Source: Bacteroidales bacterium
GTDB lineage: Bacteria > Bacteroidota > Bacteroidia > Bacteroidales > Paludibacteraceae
DNA length: 64,000 nucleotides
NCBI GenBank assembly: GCA_004557405.1
Contig: SFDZ01000001.1
Coordinates: 1-64,000 of the forward strand
Direction: 5' to 3'
The position numbers were made by a program, and so were the translations under genes. The first letter of the stretch is position 1, and the number at the start of each line of letters is the position of its first letter. Below are positions 44,349 to 51,600 of this stretch, piece after piece. The notes under the pieces were generated by a model that worked only from the letters and a program-made list of their open reading frames with translations, was not told the DNA's origin and did not search any database.

Positions 44349-46229
44349 ATGAATTTCGATTTTGATGTCATTGTAATAGGTGCCGGCCATGCCGGTTGCG
44401 AGGCGGCTTGTGCTGCAGCCAATTTAGGTTCGCGCACACTGCTGATTACGATGGATATGAATAAAATAGCCCAAATGAGTTGTAATCCGGCTATCGGTGG
44501 AATTGCTAAAGGTCAGATAGTCAGAGAGATAGATGCTCTTGGTGGATTTATGGGCATAGTAACCGATGCCACAGCCGTACAGTTTCGGATGCTCAATCGT
44601 TCGAAAGGGCCGGCCATGTGGAGTCCGCGTTCGCAGAGCGACAGATTGAAGTATATTGCCAAGTGGCGCGAGATAATCGATGCCACACCAAATTTGCATG
44701 TTTGGCAGGATTCGGTGGTGAAACTGAAATTCGATGGCGATAGGGTAGTGGGTTGCGTTACTGCCATGCAGATGAAGTTCAATGCAACGTGTGTGGTGCT
44801 GACGGCAGGCACTTTTTTAGGAGGTTTGATGCACATAGGCAAAACACAGATAGCCGGTGGACGCATTGCCGAGCCGGCGTCGTATGGCATCACCGAACAA
44901 CTGAAAGAAAAAGGTTTTTCGACATCGCGCATGAAAACCGGTACGCCTGTACGCCTGAATGGCAATACCATCGATTTTACGAAAATGTCGGAACAAGTGG
45001 GCGAAAACGATTTTCATAAATTTTCGTTTTTACCGACTTCGACTCCGCGTCCGCTGCATCAACGCAGTTGTTGGATTACATTTACCAATACCGAAACTCA
45101 TGCCATTTTGCGTAGCGGTCTGAAAGATTCACCTTTGTATAATGGTCAGATAAAAAGTATCGGGCCGCGTTATTGTCCGAGCATCGAAACAAAAATTGTA
45201 ACGTTTGCCGACAAGGAACAGCACCAATTATTTTTGGAACCCGAAGGCGAAACTACTCAGGAATATTATTTGAACGGTTTTTCGTCGTCGTTGCCGGTCG
45301 AAGTACAATTTGCGGCGCTGAAAACCATTCCGGGTTTGGAACATGCCGAGCCCTATCGTCCGGGTTATGCCATCGAATACGATTTTTTCGACCCGACACA
45401 ACTGCATCACACGTTGGAAACAAAGTTAGTCAAAAATTTGTTTTTTGCAGGACAAATAAATGGCACCACAGGTTACGAAGAGGCTGCCGGTCAGGGTTTG
45501 ATAGCCGGTATCAATGCCCATTTGAAATGTCATTCGGGCGACGAATTTATACTACAACGCGATGAAGCATATATTGGTGTGTTGATAGACGATTTGGTTA
45601 CCAAAGGTGTGGACGAGCCTTATCGTATGTTTACCTCGCGTGCCGAGTACCGTATTCTGTTGCGCCAGGACGATGCCGATAAACGCCTTACCGAAAAATC
45701 GTATCGCATTGGTTTGGCATCGCGCGAACGTTTTGAATTGATGCAAACAAAATATGCTGCAGTTGCCGACTTTATCGATTACGCCAAAAACACCATAATC
45801 AAGTGTGCCGACATTAACGATTATTTGATACAAAACGAAATATCGCCGTTGAAACATTCGACCAAATTGTTCGATTTAATATTGCGTCCACAATTAAATA
45901 TTGCAATTTTAGAAAATATTTTACCGGAATTGCGCGAAAAAATTTTCCAAATCGATCAACTTCGTCGCGACGAAATTTTAGAATCTGCCGAAATTCAAAT
46001 TAAATATTCCGGCTATATCGACCGCGAGCGTGCTATTGCTGATAAACTGCATCGCCTCGAAGATATTCAGATTGAAAATAGATTCGATTACGAAAATATA
46101 TTATCGCTTTCGACCGAAGCGCGCCAAAAACTGACCAAAATAAATCCAAAAACCATTGGTCAAGCAAGCCGCATTCCGGGTGTTTCGCCAAACGATATTA
46201 GCGTTCTTTTAGTGTTGCTTGGTCGGTAA
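44349..46229 (+). CDS. mnmG: tRNA uridine-5-carboxymethylaminomethyl modification enzyme, FAD subunit
   Basis: The 626-residue protein works with MnmE to modify the wobble uridine of several tRNAs. It has the FAD-binding VIVIGAGHAGCEAACAAANLG, MSCNPAIGGIAKGQIVREIDALGG, the family segments GTFLGG and FAGQINGTTGYEEAAGQG, and the C-terminal helical domain ending IPGVSPNDISVLLVLLG. The ATG at 44349 follows the promoter. The gene is more AT-rich than the genes left of it. Known older name gidA; it often flanks oriC. Confidence 0.97.
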   Translation: MNFDFDVIVIGAGHAGCEAACAAANLGSRTLLITMDMNKIAQMSCNPAIGGIAKGQIVREIDALGGFMGIVTDATAVQFRMLNRSKGPAMWSPRSQSDRLKYIAKWREIIDATPNLHVWQDSVVKLKFDGDRVVGCVTAMQMKFNATCVVLTAGTFLGGLMHIGKTQIAGGRIAEPASYGITEQLKEKGFSTSRMKTGTPVRLNGNTIDFTKMSEQVGENDFHKFSFLPTSTPRPLHQRSCWITFTNTETHAILRSGLKDSPLYNGQIKSIGPRYCPSIETKIVTFADKEQHQLFLEPEGETTQEYYLNGFSSSLPVEVQFAALKTIPGLEHAEPYRPGYAIEYDFFDPTQLHHTLETKLVKNLFFAGQINGTTGYEEAAGQGLIAGINAHLKCHSGDEFILQRDEAYIGVLIDDLVTKGVDEPYRMFTSRAEYRILLRQDDADKRLTEKSYRIGLASRERFELMQTKYAAVADFIDYAKNTIIKCADINDYLIQNEISPLKHSTKLFDLILRPQLNIAILENILPELREKIFQIDQLRRDEILESAEIQIKYSGYIDRERAIADKLHRLEDIQIENRFDYENILSLSTEARQKLTKINPKTIGQASRIPGVSPNDISVLLVLLGR

Positions 46230-46245
46230 TGTTCCACGTGGAACA
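46230..46245. promoter_or_regulatory. parS-like palindrome, site 1
   Basis: TGTTCCACGTGGAACA is a perfect 16-base palindrome and equals the widely conserved parS form (TGTTnCACGTGnAACA) bound by ParB. It starts one base after the mnmG stop. The flanks (AA before, ATTTAT after) are shared with site 2. Confidence 0.75.
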
Positions 46246-46272
46246 ATTTATGCAAGAATTTATTATTAACAA

Positions 46273-46288
46273 TGTTCCACATGGAACA
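46273..46288. promoter_or_regulatory. parS-like palindrome, site 2
   Basis: TGTTCCACATGGAACA differs from site 1 by one central base. The duplicated unit is 24 bases (46228-46251 and 46271-46294) with this single change. Confidence 0.65.
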
Positions 46289-46306
46289 ATTTATAAAAAC
46301 ACAATT

Positions 46307-46831
46307 ATGACAATAGAAGAAATTAAACAGCACATTCGCACAGTGCCCGATTTTCCTACACAGGGAATTATGTTTAAGGATTTGACAACAGCGTTCAAAA
46401 ATGCCGAGTGTATGAAATTTTTCGAAGATGCTATGTACAACCTTTATAAAGATAAAGGTATTACGAAAATTATAGGCATCGAGTCGCGCGGCTTTATTAT
46501 GGCACCAATTTTGGGTAATAAACTTGGTGTGGGATTTGTGCCGGTGCGCAAAAAAGGAAAATTGCCGGCCGAAACAGTAGAAGTGTCGTACACCAAAGAG
46601 TATGGCGTCGATACCATACAACTGCACAAAGATGCACTCACGGCCGACGATGTGGTACTTATTCACGACGACCTGCTGGCTACGGGCGGCACCATGAAAG
46701 CCGCTTGCGAATTAGTACGCAAATTTGGTGTAAAAAAAATCTATGTAAACTTCTTGGTGGAACTCGACTTTTTAAATGGTCGCAACGTGTTCGACAACGA
46801 TATCAAAGTCGATTCGCTGATACATTATTGA
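46307..46831 (+). CDS. apt: Adenine phosphoribosyltransferase
   Basis: The 174-residue enzyme salvages adenine to AMP with PRPP. It has TVPDFPTQGIMFKDLT at the start, GIESRGFIMAPILGNKLGVGFVPVRKKGKLP and the PRPP loop VLIHDDLLATGGTMKAA. The ATG at 46307 is the proper start; the frame upstream runs through the parS-like sites. No promoter box is seen between mnmG and apt, so they may be co-transcribed. A perfect hairpin follows at 46858-46899. Confidence 0.95.
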   Translation: MTIEEIKQHIRTVPDFPTQGIMFKDLTTAFKNAECMKFFEDAMYNLYKDKGITKIIGIESRGFIMAPILGNKLGVGFVPVRKKGKLPAETVEVSYTKEYGVDTIQLHKDALTADDVVLIHDDLLATGGTMKAACELVRKFGVKKIYVNFLVELDFLNGRNVFDNDIKVDSLIHY

Positions 46832-46857
46832 TGGTTGTAAAATATCATTCGACACAA

Positions 46858-46899
46858 AATGAAGTGCAGACAATTATTTGTTTCTGCACTTCATTTTTT
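46858..46899 (+). terminator. Terminator of apt
   Basis: AATGAAGTGCAGA and TCTGCACTTCATT form a perfect 13-base-pair stem followed by a T run. Confidence 0.85.
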
Positions 46900-47018
46900 T
46901 GTGTAATAGTAAAAAAAGTCGATTAAAAAAATACGTTTTTTATCGATGAAATCGTTGAATGTTAAACAATTTAGTTATTTTTTTACTTCGTTTCGTTGTA
47001 TCAAAAAATAAAAAAACG

Positions 47019-47026
47019 TATTTTTG
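47019..47026 (+). promoter_or_regulatory. Promoter -7 box of the dehydrogenase operon
   Basis: TATTTTTG, 30 bases before the ATG at 47057. Confidence 0.65.
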
Positions 47027-47056
47027 CGGCGTTAAATCAAAAAAACGAACAAATTT

Positions 47057-48259
47057 ATGTTTATACTGAACAGAATCTATTGCCGCACGTTTCAGGCGGC
47101 TTTCAAAGTGGCGATACCTTTTTTGCCGTATCGCAACCCAAAAATTGTGCCGTCGCTCAACGATGTGCCGAATGTGCTGAAACGTAAAAATATCGATTCG
47201 GTGATTATAATTACCGATGCCGGCATTCACAATTTGGGACTGACCAAACCGCTTGAAGAAAAACTTGCCGCCGAAGGAATTAAATGTTGTGTCTACGACC
47301 GCACGGTGCCGAATCCGACTATTTGGAATGTGGAGGAAGCACGCCAAATGTATTTGGAAAACAACTGTCGGGCATTGATTGCGTTCGGCGGCGGTTCGTC
47401 GATGGATTGCGCCAAAGCCACCGGCGCACGCATCGTGAAACCCAAACAAAAAGTGAGCCGGATGAAAGGCTTGTTGCGCGTGTGGAAAAAACTGCCAACA
47501 CTCATTGCTGTGCCAACAACCGCCGGCACAGGTAGCGAAACGACCTTGGCGGCCGTCATCACCGACAGCGAAAAACACCATAAATATCCGATAAACGACT
47601 TTTGCCTGATTCCGCATTATGCCGTGTTGGACTATCGTGTTACGTTGGGGTTGCCCAAAAACATCACAGCCACTACCGGTATGGATGCTCTGACGCATGC
47701 CGTCGAGGCTTATATCGGACGATCGACCACACGCGAAACGCGCGCCATGGCCGAAGAGGCTGTAGCCATGATTCATCAACATCTGAAAAACGCCTACGAC
47801 GACGGCTCGAATGCCGAAGCACGCAATGCCATGTTGCGTGCCGCCTACTGTGCCGGCGTGGCGTTCACCAAATCGTATGTGGGCTATGTGCATGCAGTGG
47901 CGCATTCGCTGGGCGGACAGTATGGCACACCGCACGGTTTGGCCAACGCCGTATTGCTGCCGATAGTGTTGCGTATGTATGGCAGTAGTTGTCAGCACAA
48001 ATTGGCGATGTTGGCAAGGCGGTCGGGTACCGTGTCGTGGGGACTCGACGATGCCGAAACAGCCAAACGTTTCATCGAATGGATAGAACAGATGAATGCA
48101 TCGATGGGTATTCCGACACGTTTGTCGGGCATCAAAGACGAGGACATCAGCCTGATGGCGCGCCACGCCAACCAAGAAGCCAATCCGCTCTATCCGGTGC
48201 CGCTGTTGATGAGTCGGCGCGAATTGGAAAAAATTTATTATGCCGTACAAGAAAAATAA
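47057..48259 (+). CDS. Iron-containing alcohol dehydrogenase
   Basis: The 400-residue protein has the group III alcohol dehydrogenase marks: the nucleotide-binding AFGGGSSMDCAKA, PTTAGTGSETT, GMDALTHAVEAYI and the metal-site VHAVAHSLGGQYGTPHGLANAVLLP with its histidines. It reduces aldehydes or oxidises alcohols with NAD(P). It overlaps in role and probably in transcript with the aldehyde dehydrogenase 13 bases downstream, so the pair can connect an alcohol, its aldehyde and the acid. Confidence 0.92.
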   Translation: MFILNRIYCRTFQAAFKVAIPFLPYRNPKIVPSLNDVPNVLKRKNIDSVIIITDAGIHNLGLTKPLEEKLAAEGIKCCVYDRTVPNPTIWNVEEARQMYLENNCRALIAFGGGSSMDCAKATGARIVKPKQKVSRMKGLLRVWKKLPTLIAVPTTAGTGSETTLAAVITDSEKHHKYPINDFCLIPHYAVLDYRVTLGLPKNITATTGMDALTHAVEAYIGRSTTRETRAMAEEAVAMIHQHLKNAYDDGSNAEARNAMLRAAYCAGVAFTKSYVGYVHAVAHSLGGQYGTPHGLANAVLLPIVLRMYGSSCQHKLAMLARRSGTVSWGLDDAETAKRFIEWIEQMNASMGIPTRLSGIKDEDISLMARHANQEANPLYPVPLLMSRRELEKIYYAVQEK

Positions 48260-48272
48260 AAACACTAACAAT

Positions 48273-49643
48273 ATGATTATCAGTGAATTAGTTGAAAAAC
48301 AGCGCAATTTTTTCCGCGCAGGAAACACTTTTCCGATTGCTTATCGTTTGCAGGCGCTCGATAGTTTGAAACGTGCCATTTTGCAACACGAATCCGAATT
48401 GAAAAATGCCCTGTACGCCGATTTGGGCAAATCGGCTGCCGAGGCTTATATGTGCGAAATCGGGTTGACGTTGGCCGAAATTGGTTATGTGCGCAAACGT
48501 TTACGCCGTTGGAGCCGCAACAAGCGCGTGCTTACTTCGTTGGCCAACTTTCATGCCAAAAGTTTCACGGTGCAGGAACCATACGGCGTGGTGCTCGTCA
48601 TGTCGCCATGGAACTATCCGGTGCTGCTGACGCTCGAACCTCTGGTTGGCGCTTTGGCGGCCGGCAACTGCTGCGTGCTGAAACCTTCGGCCTATTCGCC
48701 CGAAACTTCGCGCGTGATGTCGCAACTGATAAGCGAAATTTTTCCCGAAGAATACGTGGCTGTGGTACAAGGCGGCCGACAAGAAAATCAGGATTTGTTG
48801 GAACAGAAATTCGATTACATATTCTTTACCGGCGGCGTGAATGTGGGCAAAACCGTGATGACGAAAGCCGCAGCACACCTTACGCCCGTAACGCTCGAAT
48901 TGGGCGGAAAAAGTCCGTGTATTGTCGATAAAACCGCCAATTTGCAACTTGCAGCGCGGCGCATCGTCTTCGGCAAATACCTCAACTGCGGACAAACATG
49001 TGTGGCGCCCGATTATATTTTGATCGACGAATCGGTGAAAGCGCCGTTTGTGCAGGCCGTCAAACAAGAAATTGTGGCCATGTATGGCGAAAATGCGCTC
49101 GACAATCCCGCATACGGCAAAATAATCAACCGCAAACATTTCGACCGCATCGTGGGACTTATTCCCGATGAAAAGGTCGTTTTTGGCGGCCAACATCGTG
49201 CCGAAACTTTGCAAATAGCGCCCACCGTGTTGGACAACGTTACGCCCGACGATGCTGTGATGCAGGAGGAAATTTTCGGGCCGATAATGCCGATTTTATC
49301 GATAAAATCGATGGACGAAGCATACAATTTTGTAAAAAATCGTCCGCAGCCGTTGGCCTTGTACATTTTTACGAACGACAAAAAAACGGAACGTCGCTTT
49401 GTGCGCGAAGTGCCGTTTGGCGGCGGCTGTGTCAACGACACGATTATTCATTTGGCATCGTCGAACATGGGCTTTGGCGGCGTGGGCAACAGCGGCATGG
49501 GCAGTTACCACGGACGGAAAAGTTTCGATACGTTCAGTCACGAAAAGAGCATCGTGAAAAAATACCAATGGATCGACCTGCCGATTCGCTATCAGCCCTA
49601 CACCGCGCTGAAACAACGGTTGGTGCGCCTCTTTGTACGCTGA
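48273..49643 (+). CDS. Aldehyde dehydrogenase (class 3-like)
   Basis: The 456-residue protein has WNYPVLLTLEPLVGALAAGN, the NAD-site FTGGVNVGKTVM, the catalytic Glu in LELGGKSP and the catalytic Cys in NCGQTCVAPDYIL. The length and lack of an N-terminal extension fit the ALDH3 group, which oxidises medium-chain or aromatic aldehydes. The ATG at 48273 follows the upstream gene by 13 bases; an in-frame ATG at 48240 overlaps that gene. Confidence 0.93.
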   Translation: MIISELVEKQRNFFRAGNTFPIAYRLQALDSLKRAILQHESELKNALYADLGKSAAEAYMCEIGLTLAEIGYVRKRLRRWSRNKRVLTSLANFHAKSFTVQEPYGVVLVMSPWNYPVLLTLEPLVGALAAGNCCVLKPSAYSPETSRVMSQLISEIFPEEYVAVVQGGRQENQDLLEQKFDYIFFTGGVNVGKTVMTKAAAHLTPVTLELGGKSPCIVDKTANLQLAARRIVFGKYLNCGQTCVAPDYILIDESVKAPFVQAVKQEIVAMYGENALDNPAYGKIINRKHFDRIVGLIPDEKVVFGGQHRAETLQIAPTVLDNVTPDDAVMQEEIFGPIMPILSIKSMDEAYNFVKNRPQPLALYIFTNDKKTERRFVREVPFGGGCVNDTIIHLASSNMGFGGVGNSGMGSYHGRKSFDTFSHEKSIVKKYQWIDLPIRYQPYTALKQRLVRLFVR

Positions 49644-49693
49644 ACAAAATGGTCGGTTTTGACCGATTTCATCGACAAAAAAACGAAAAAGTA

Positions 49694-49718
49694 CCCGATT
49701 GAAAAATCGGGCTTTTTT
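49694..49718 (+). terminator. Terminator of the dehydrogenase operon
   Basis: CCCGATT pairs with AATCGGG and is followed by CTTTTTT. Confidence 0.85.
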
Positions 49719-49735
49719 GTATGCCGATTTTTTTG

Positions 49736-49743
49736 TAATTTTG
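49736..49743 (+). promoter_or_regulatory. Promoter -7 box of the LytTR-like gene
   Basis: TAATTTTG, 32 bases before the ATG at 49776. Confidence 0.6.
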
Positions 49744-49775
49744 CATAGCCGAAAACACTAAAAAAAACACACACT

Positions 49776-50399
49776 ATGAAGTTCCCGGTTGAAGTGCGCC
49801 ATTCCGACAAAGAGTTTTTGACCCGTCATATCGATTTGCGGGAGATTTGTGCCATTGTGCCCGATGGTGCCAACAAATCCAAAACGGCATTGATCTATCT
49901 GTTGAACGATTCGACACCGATAGCGACCAAAGAAAATTTTCGGTATTTTCAAAATTTCATCGACAGTACGACAGCCACCGAAAATCGCTACTTGACGATG
50001 TGCGGCAAACGCTGTCTCGTCAACCCCGACTACATCGAGTCGTATGGCGAAAATGTCATCGTGTTTCGCAACAAACAGCAGATAATGGTGTCGAAAGAGA
50101 CGGCCAAATTTTGTGCCGAACTGCTGAACAAACAGCCGAAAGGCAAATCGTTAGACCTGCGCGAACAATTGCAACATGTGCGCGAACAACGCCGCAAACA
50201 GGAGCTGCAAAAAGAAATAACGCCGATAATGGCCAAAATGTTTGCCGAAAAAATTCAAGAGTACCAAAAACAGGTTCAAAACATACTGAAACGCAACGAG
50301 GATTTCAACACGGGAATCTCTTGTTTGGCGTTTGTATTGCTTTTTTTACTCTTTCTGATAGCATCGCTGTTGCTCATCGTTGTGATTAAAATTTGGTGA
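49776..50399 (+). CDS. LytTR-like protein anchored by a C-terminal membrane helix
   Basis: The 207-residue protein has about 115 residues that resemble a LytTR DNA-binding domain (IDLREICAIV, LNDSTPIATKENFRYFQNFI, then RCLVNPDYIESY and QQIMVSKETAKF, as in the VNPxYI and VS positions of LytTR). Residues about 125-175 are a charged helix (QLQHVREQRRKQELQKEI), and 183-205 a single membrane span (LAFVLLFLLFLIASLLLIVVI). No phosphorylation domain is present. DNA binding is inferred from weak sequence likeness only. It is a single gene with its own promoter and terminator. Confidence 0.5.
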   Translation: MKFPVEVRHSDKEFLTRHIDLREICAIVPDGANKSKTALIYLLNDSTPIATKENFRYFQNFIDSTTATENRYLTMCGKRCLVNPDYIESYGENVIVFRNKQQIMVSKETAKFCAELLNKQPKGKSLDLREQLQHVREQRRKQELQKEITPIMAKMFAEKIQEYQKQVQNILKRNEDFNTGISCLAFVLLFLLFLIASLLLIVVIKIW

Positions 50400-50457
50400 T
50401 TTTATCGATGAAACCGCCTTTTTTTGACTTTTGGAAAAAATTGGCGGCACGTTCGTA

Positions 50458-50497
50458 AATCGGTCGGTTTTTTTTCGGAAACCGGCTGATTTTTTTC
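50458..50497 (+). terminator. Terminator of the LytTR-like gene
   Basis: AATCGGTCGGTTT (50458-50470) pairs with AAACCGGCTGATT (50479-50491) with two G-T pairs and is followed by a T run. A weaker CCGCC/GGCGG hairpin precedes it at about 50414-50446. Confidence 0.7.
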
Positions 50498-50558
50498 CGC
50501 ACGACCTACTATTTTTTCCCCACGACTCCGGCGACCGATTTTCCGTTTGGAATTGTTG

Positions 50559-50566
50559 TAATTTTG
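50559..50566 (+). promoter_or_regulatory. Promoter -7 box of the 32-residue gene
   Basis: TAATTTTG, 53 bases before the ATG at 50620. Confidence 0.6.
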
Positions 50567-50619
50567 CAGAGGAAACAATTTTCCGATAATTTATTGTTTA
50601 ACTCTTAAATGCTTTAATT

Positions 50620-50718
50620 ATGGCACAACCAGCAAACGATCCGAATGGCGCCGGATGGCCTTCGACAACAGGCAATCCGAGCGGAAAAGGACGCGGAAAC
50701 AATCCCCCTAAACGCTAA
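50620..50718 (+). CDS. Tiny Gly/Pro/Asn-rich protein, 32 residues
   Basis: The frame ATG-50620 to TAA-50718 encodes MAQPANDPNGAGWPSTTGNP followed by SGKGRGNNPPKR. It is too short for usual gene callers, but it has a clear promoter 53 bases upstream and a terminator 11 bases downstream, and the composition (Gly, Pro, Asn, basic end) is not that of random codons. There is no membrane segment or signal peptide, so it should be cytoplasmic and unstructured. Function unknown. Confidence 0.6.
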   Translation: MAQPANDPNGAGWPSTTGNPSGKGRGNNPPKR

Positions 50719-50729
50719 TCAACACTGCG

Positions 50730-50799
50730 CGGGCGTACCGGCTCTGACGAAATTTCGCTCAAATTTTTTGTAACGCCGGTGCGCTCGTTTGTTTTTTTT
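50730..50799 (+). terminator. Terminator of the 32-residue gene
   Basis: CGGGCGTACCGGC (50730-50742) pairs with GCCGGTGCGCTCG (50775-50787) with two G-T pairs. An inner CGAAATTTCG is self-complementary, and TTTGTTTTTTTT follows. Confidence 0.7.
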
Positions 50800-50811
50800 G
50801 AAAAAAAATTG

Positions 50812-50819
50812 TACTTTTG
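50812..50819 (+). promoter_or_regulatory. Promoter -7 box of the structured leader
   Basis: TACTTTTG. Transcription would start near 50826, about 245 bases before the lipoprotein ATG at 51073. Confidence 0.65.
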
Positions 50820-50825
50820 CAGCGA

Positions 50826-51025
50826 CATAGCCGCTGTCGGCGGACGGTTTGTTGTTGCAGTGATTATTCTTGTCTGGTGAAACTTCGCAACTTTTAATCG
50901 GTAACCAAGAATATGAGTGCAATGTTTATGCTTATGCTTATGGGCGTAAACTGTGCTTATATTTGGTTACAATGGTAAAGCGAAGACCACATCAGACAAA
51001 TGAAGTGCGGTTTTCGCCTTTTTTA
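50826..51025 (+). ncRNA. Structured RNA: leader with competing rod and terminator folds
   Basis: Fold A is a long rod: TGTCTG-GTG (50871-50879) with CAC-CAGACA (50988-50998), CTTCGC (50883-50888) with GCGAAG (50980-50985), and GTAACCAA (50901-50908) with TTGGTTAC (50963-50970), extended by AATAT/ATATT. Fold B is a terminator: GCGAAGACCACA (50980-50991) with TGCGGTTTTCGC (51006-51017), then TTTTTT. Both use 50980-50991, so they exclude each other. It may be an attenuator for the lipoprotein downstream or a free 6S-like RNA (Rfam has a 6S-Flavo family of rod shape). No other promoter box is seen before 51073. Confidence 0.5.
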
Positions 51026-51072
51026 TTGTGTAGAACTCAATTTTTTTATTCATTTTTTAAAAACTTATTTTT

Positions 51073-51492
51073 ATGAGAACATCAAAAATTTTTGTTGCAA
51101 GCGTTTTCATGTTGGCCGTATTGACCTTGTTGCCGTCGTGCATGACTACGCGCACAAGCGTTGGCTCCTATCGCGAAACCGAAGGCGACGAGTATGTTTA
51201 CGCAAAAGGCAAACAATGTTATCTGTTTTGGGGCTTGGTTCCGCTTGGTCGTACGCGTGTGGCCACGCCGGCCGACGGCAATTGCGAAGTGCGCACGCGC
51301 TATGGTTTTTGGGACGCTTTTCTCTCGGTGATAACGGGCGGAATTTTCGAGATGCAGAGCATACGCGTGTATGCAAAACATCCGCAAAAAGCCACTCCGG
51401 CCACCGACAAGCAACAGTCGCAAAAAGCCGCTCCGGCTGCCGACAAGCAACAGCAGCGACAAACAGTGTTGCCGCCCGACGCCGAAGACTAA
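51073..51492 (+). CDS. Bor-like small lipoprotein
   Basis: The 139-residue protein has a lipoprotein signal (lipobox LLPSC, Cys23) and then KGKQCYLFWGLVPLGRTRVATPADGNCEVRTRYGFWDAFLSVITGGIFEMQSIRVYAK-like features, in which the FWGLVPLG and late VITGGIF parts resemble Bor/Lom-type lipoproteins. The last 40 residues are a Lys/Gln/Ala-rich tail with ATDKQQSQKAA and AADKQQQRQ repeats. The role is unknown. It follows the structured leader and is ended by the hairpin at 51523-51552. Confidence 0.6.
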   Translation: MRTSKIFVASVFMLAVLTLLPSCMTTRTSVGSYRETEGDEYVYAKGKQCYLFWGLVPLGRTRVATPADGNCEVRTRYGFWDAFLSVITGGIFEMQSIRVYAKHPQKATPATDKQQSQKAAPAADKQQQRQTVLPPDAED

Positions 51493-51522
51493 GGCGGTAG
51501 CAACCGTTTTTTCCCGATGAAA

Positions 51523-51552
51523 GCGTCGATTTTCAGTATCGGCGCTTTTTTT
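51523..51552 (+). terminator. Terminator of the Bor-like lipoprotein gene
   Basis: GCGTCGAT pairs with ATCGGCGC (one T-G pair) and is followed by TTTTTTT. Confidence 0.75.
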
Positions 51553-51587
51553 GTGGACGGTTGTTTTTGCAAACGAGAAAAAATCGT

Positions 51588-51595
51588 TATTTTTG
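51588..51595 (+). promoter_or_regulatory. Promoter -7 box of uvrC, abutting the start codon
   Basis: TATTTTTG ends five bases before the ATG at 51601. Confidence 0.65.
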
Positions 51596-51600
51596 CACCG

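Noticed and set aside
46940..48328. Open frame of 462 codons antisense to the alcohol dehydrogenase
   Set aside because: Mirror frame of a well-supported gene, with His/Arg/Cys-rich composition that fits no protein family.
50870..51076. 68-codon frame starting in the structured leader
   Set aside because: It runs through the terminator hairpin and the start of the lipoprotein gene. The pairing pattern explains the sequence better.
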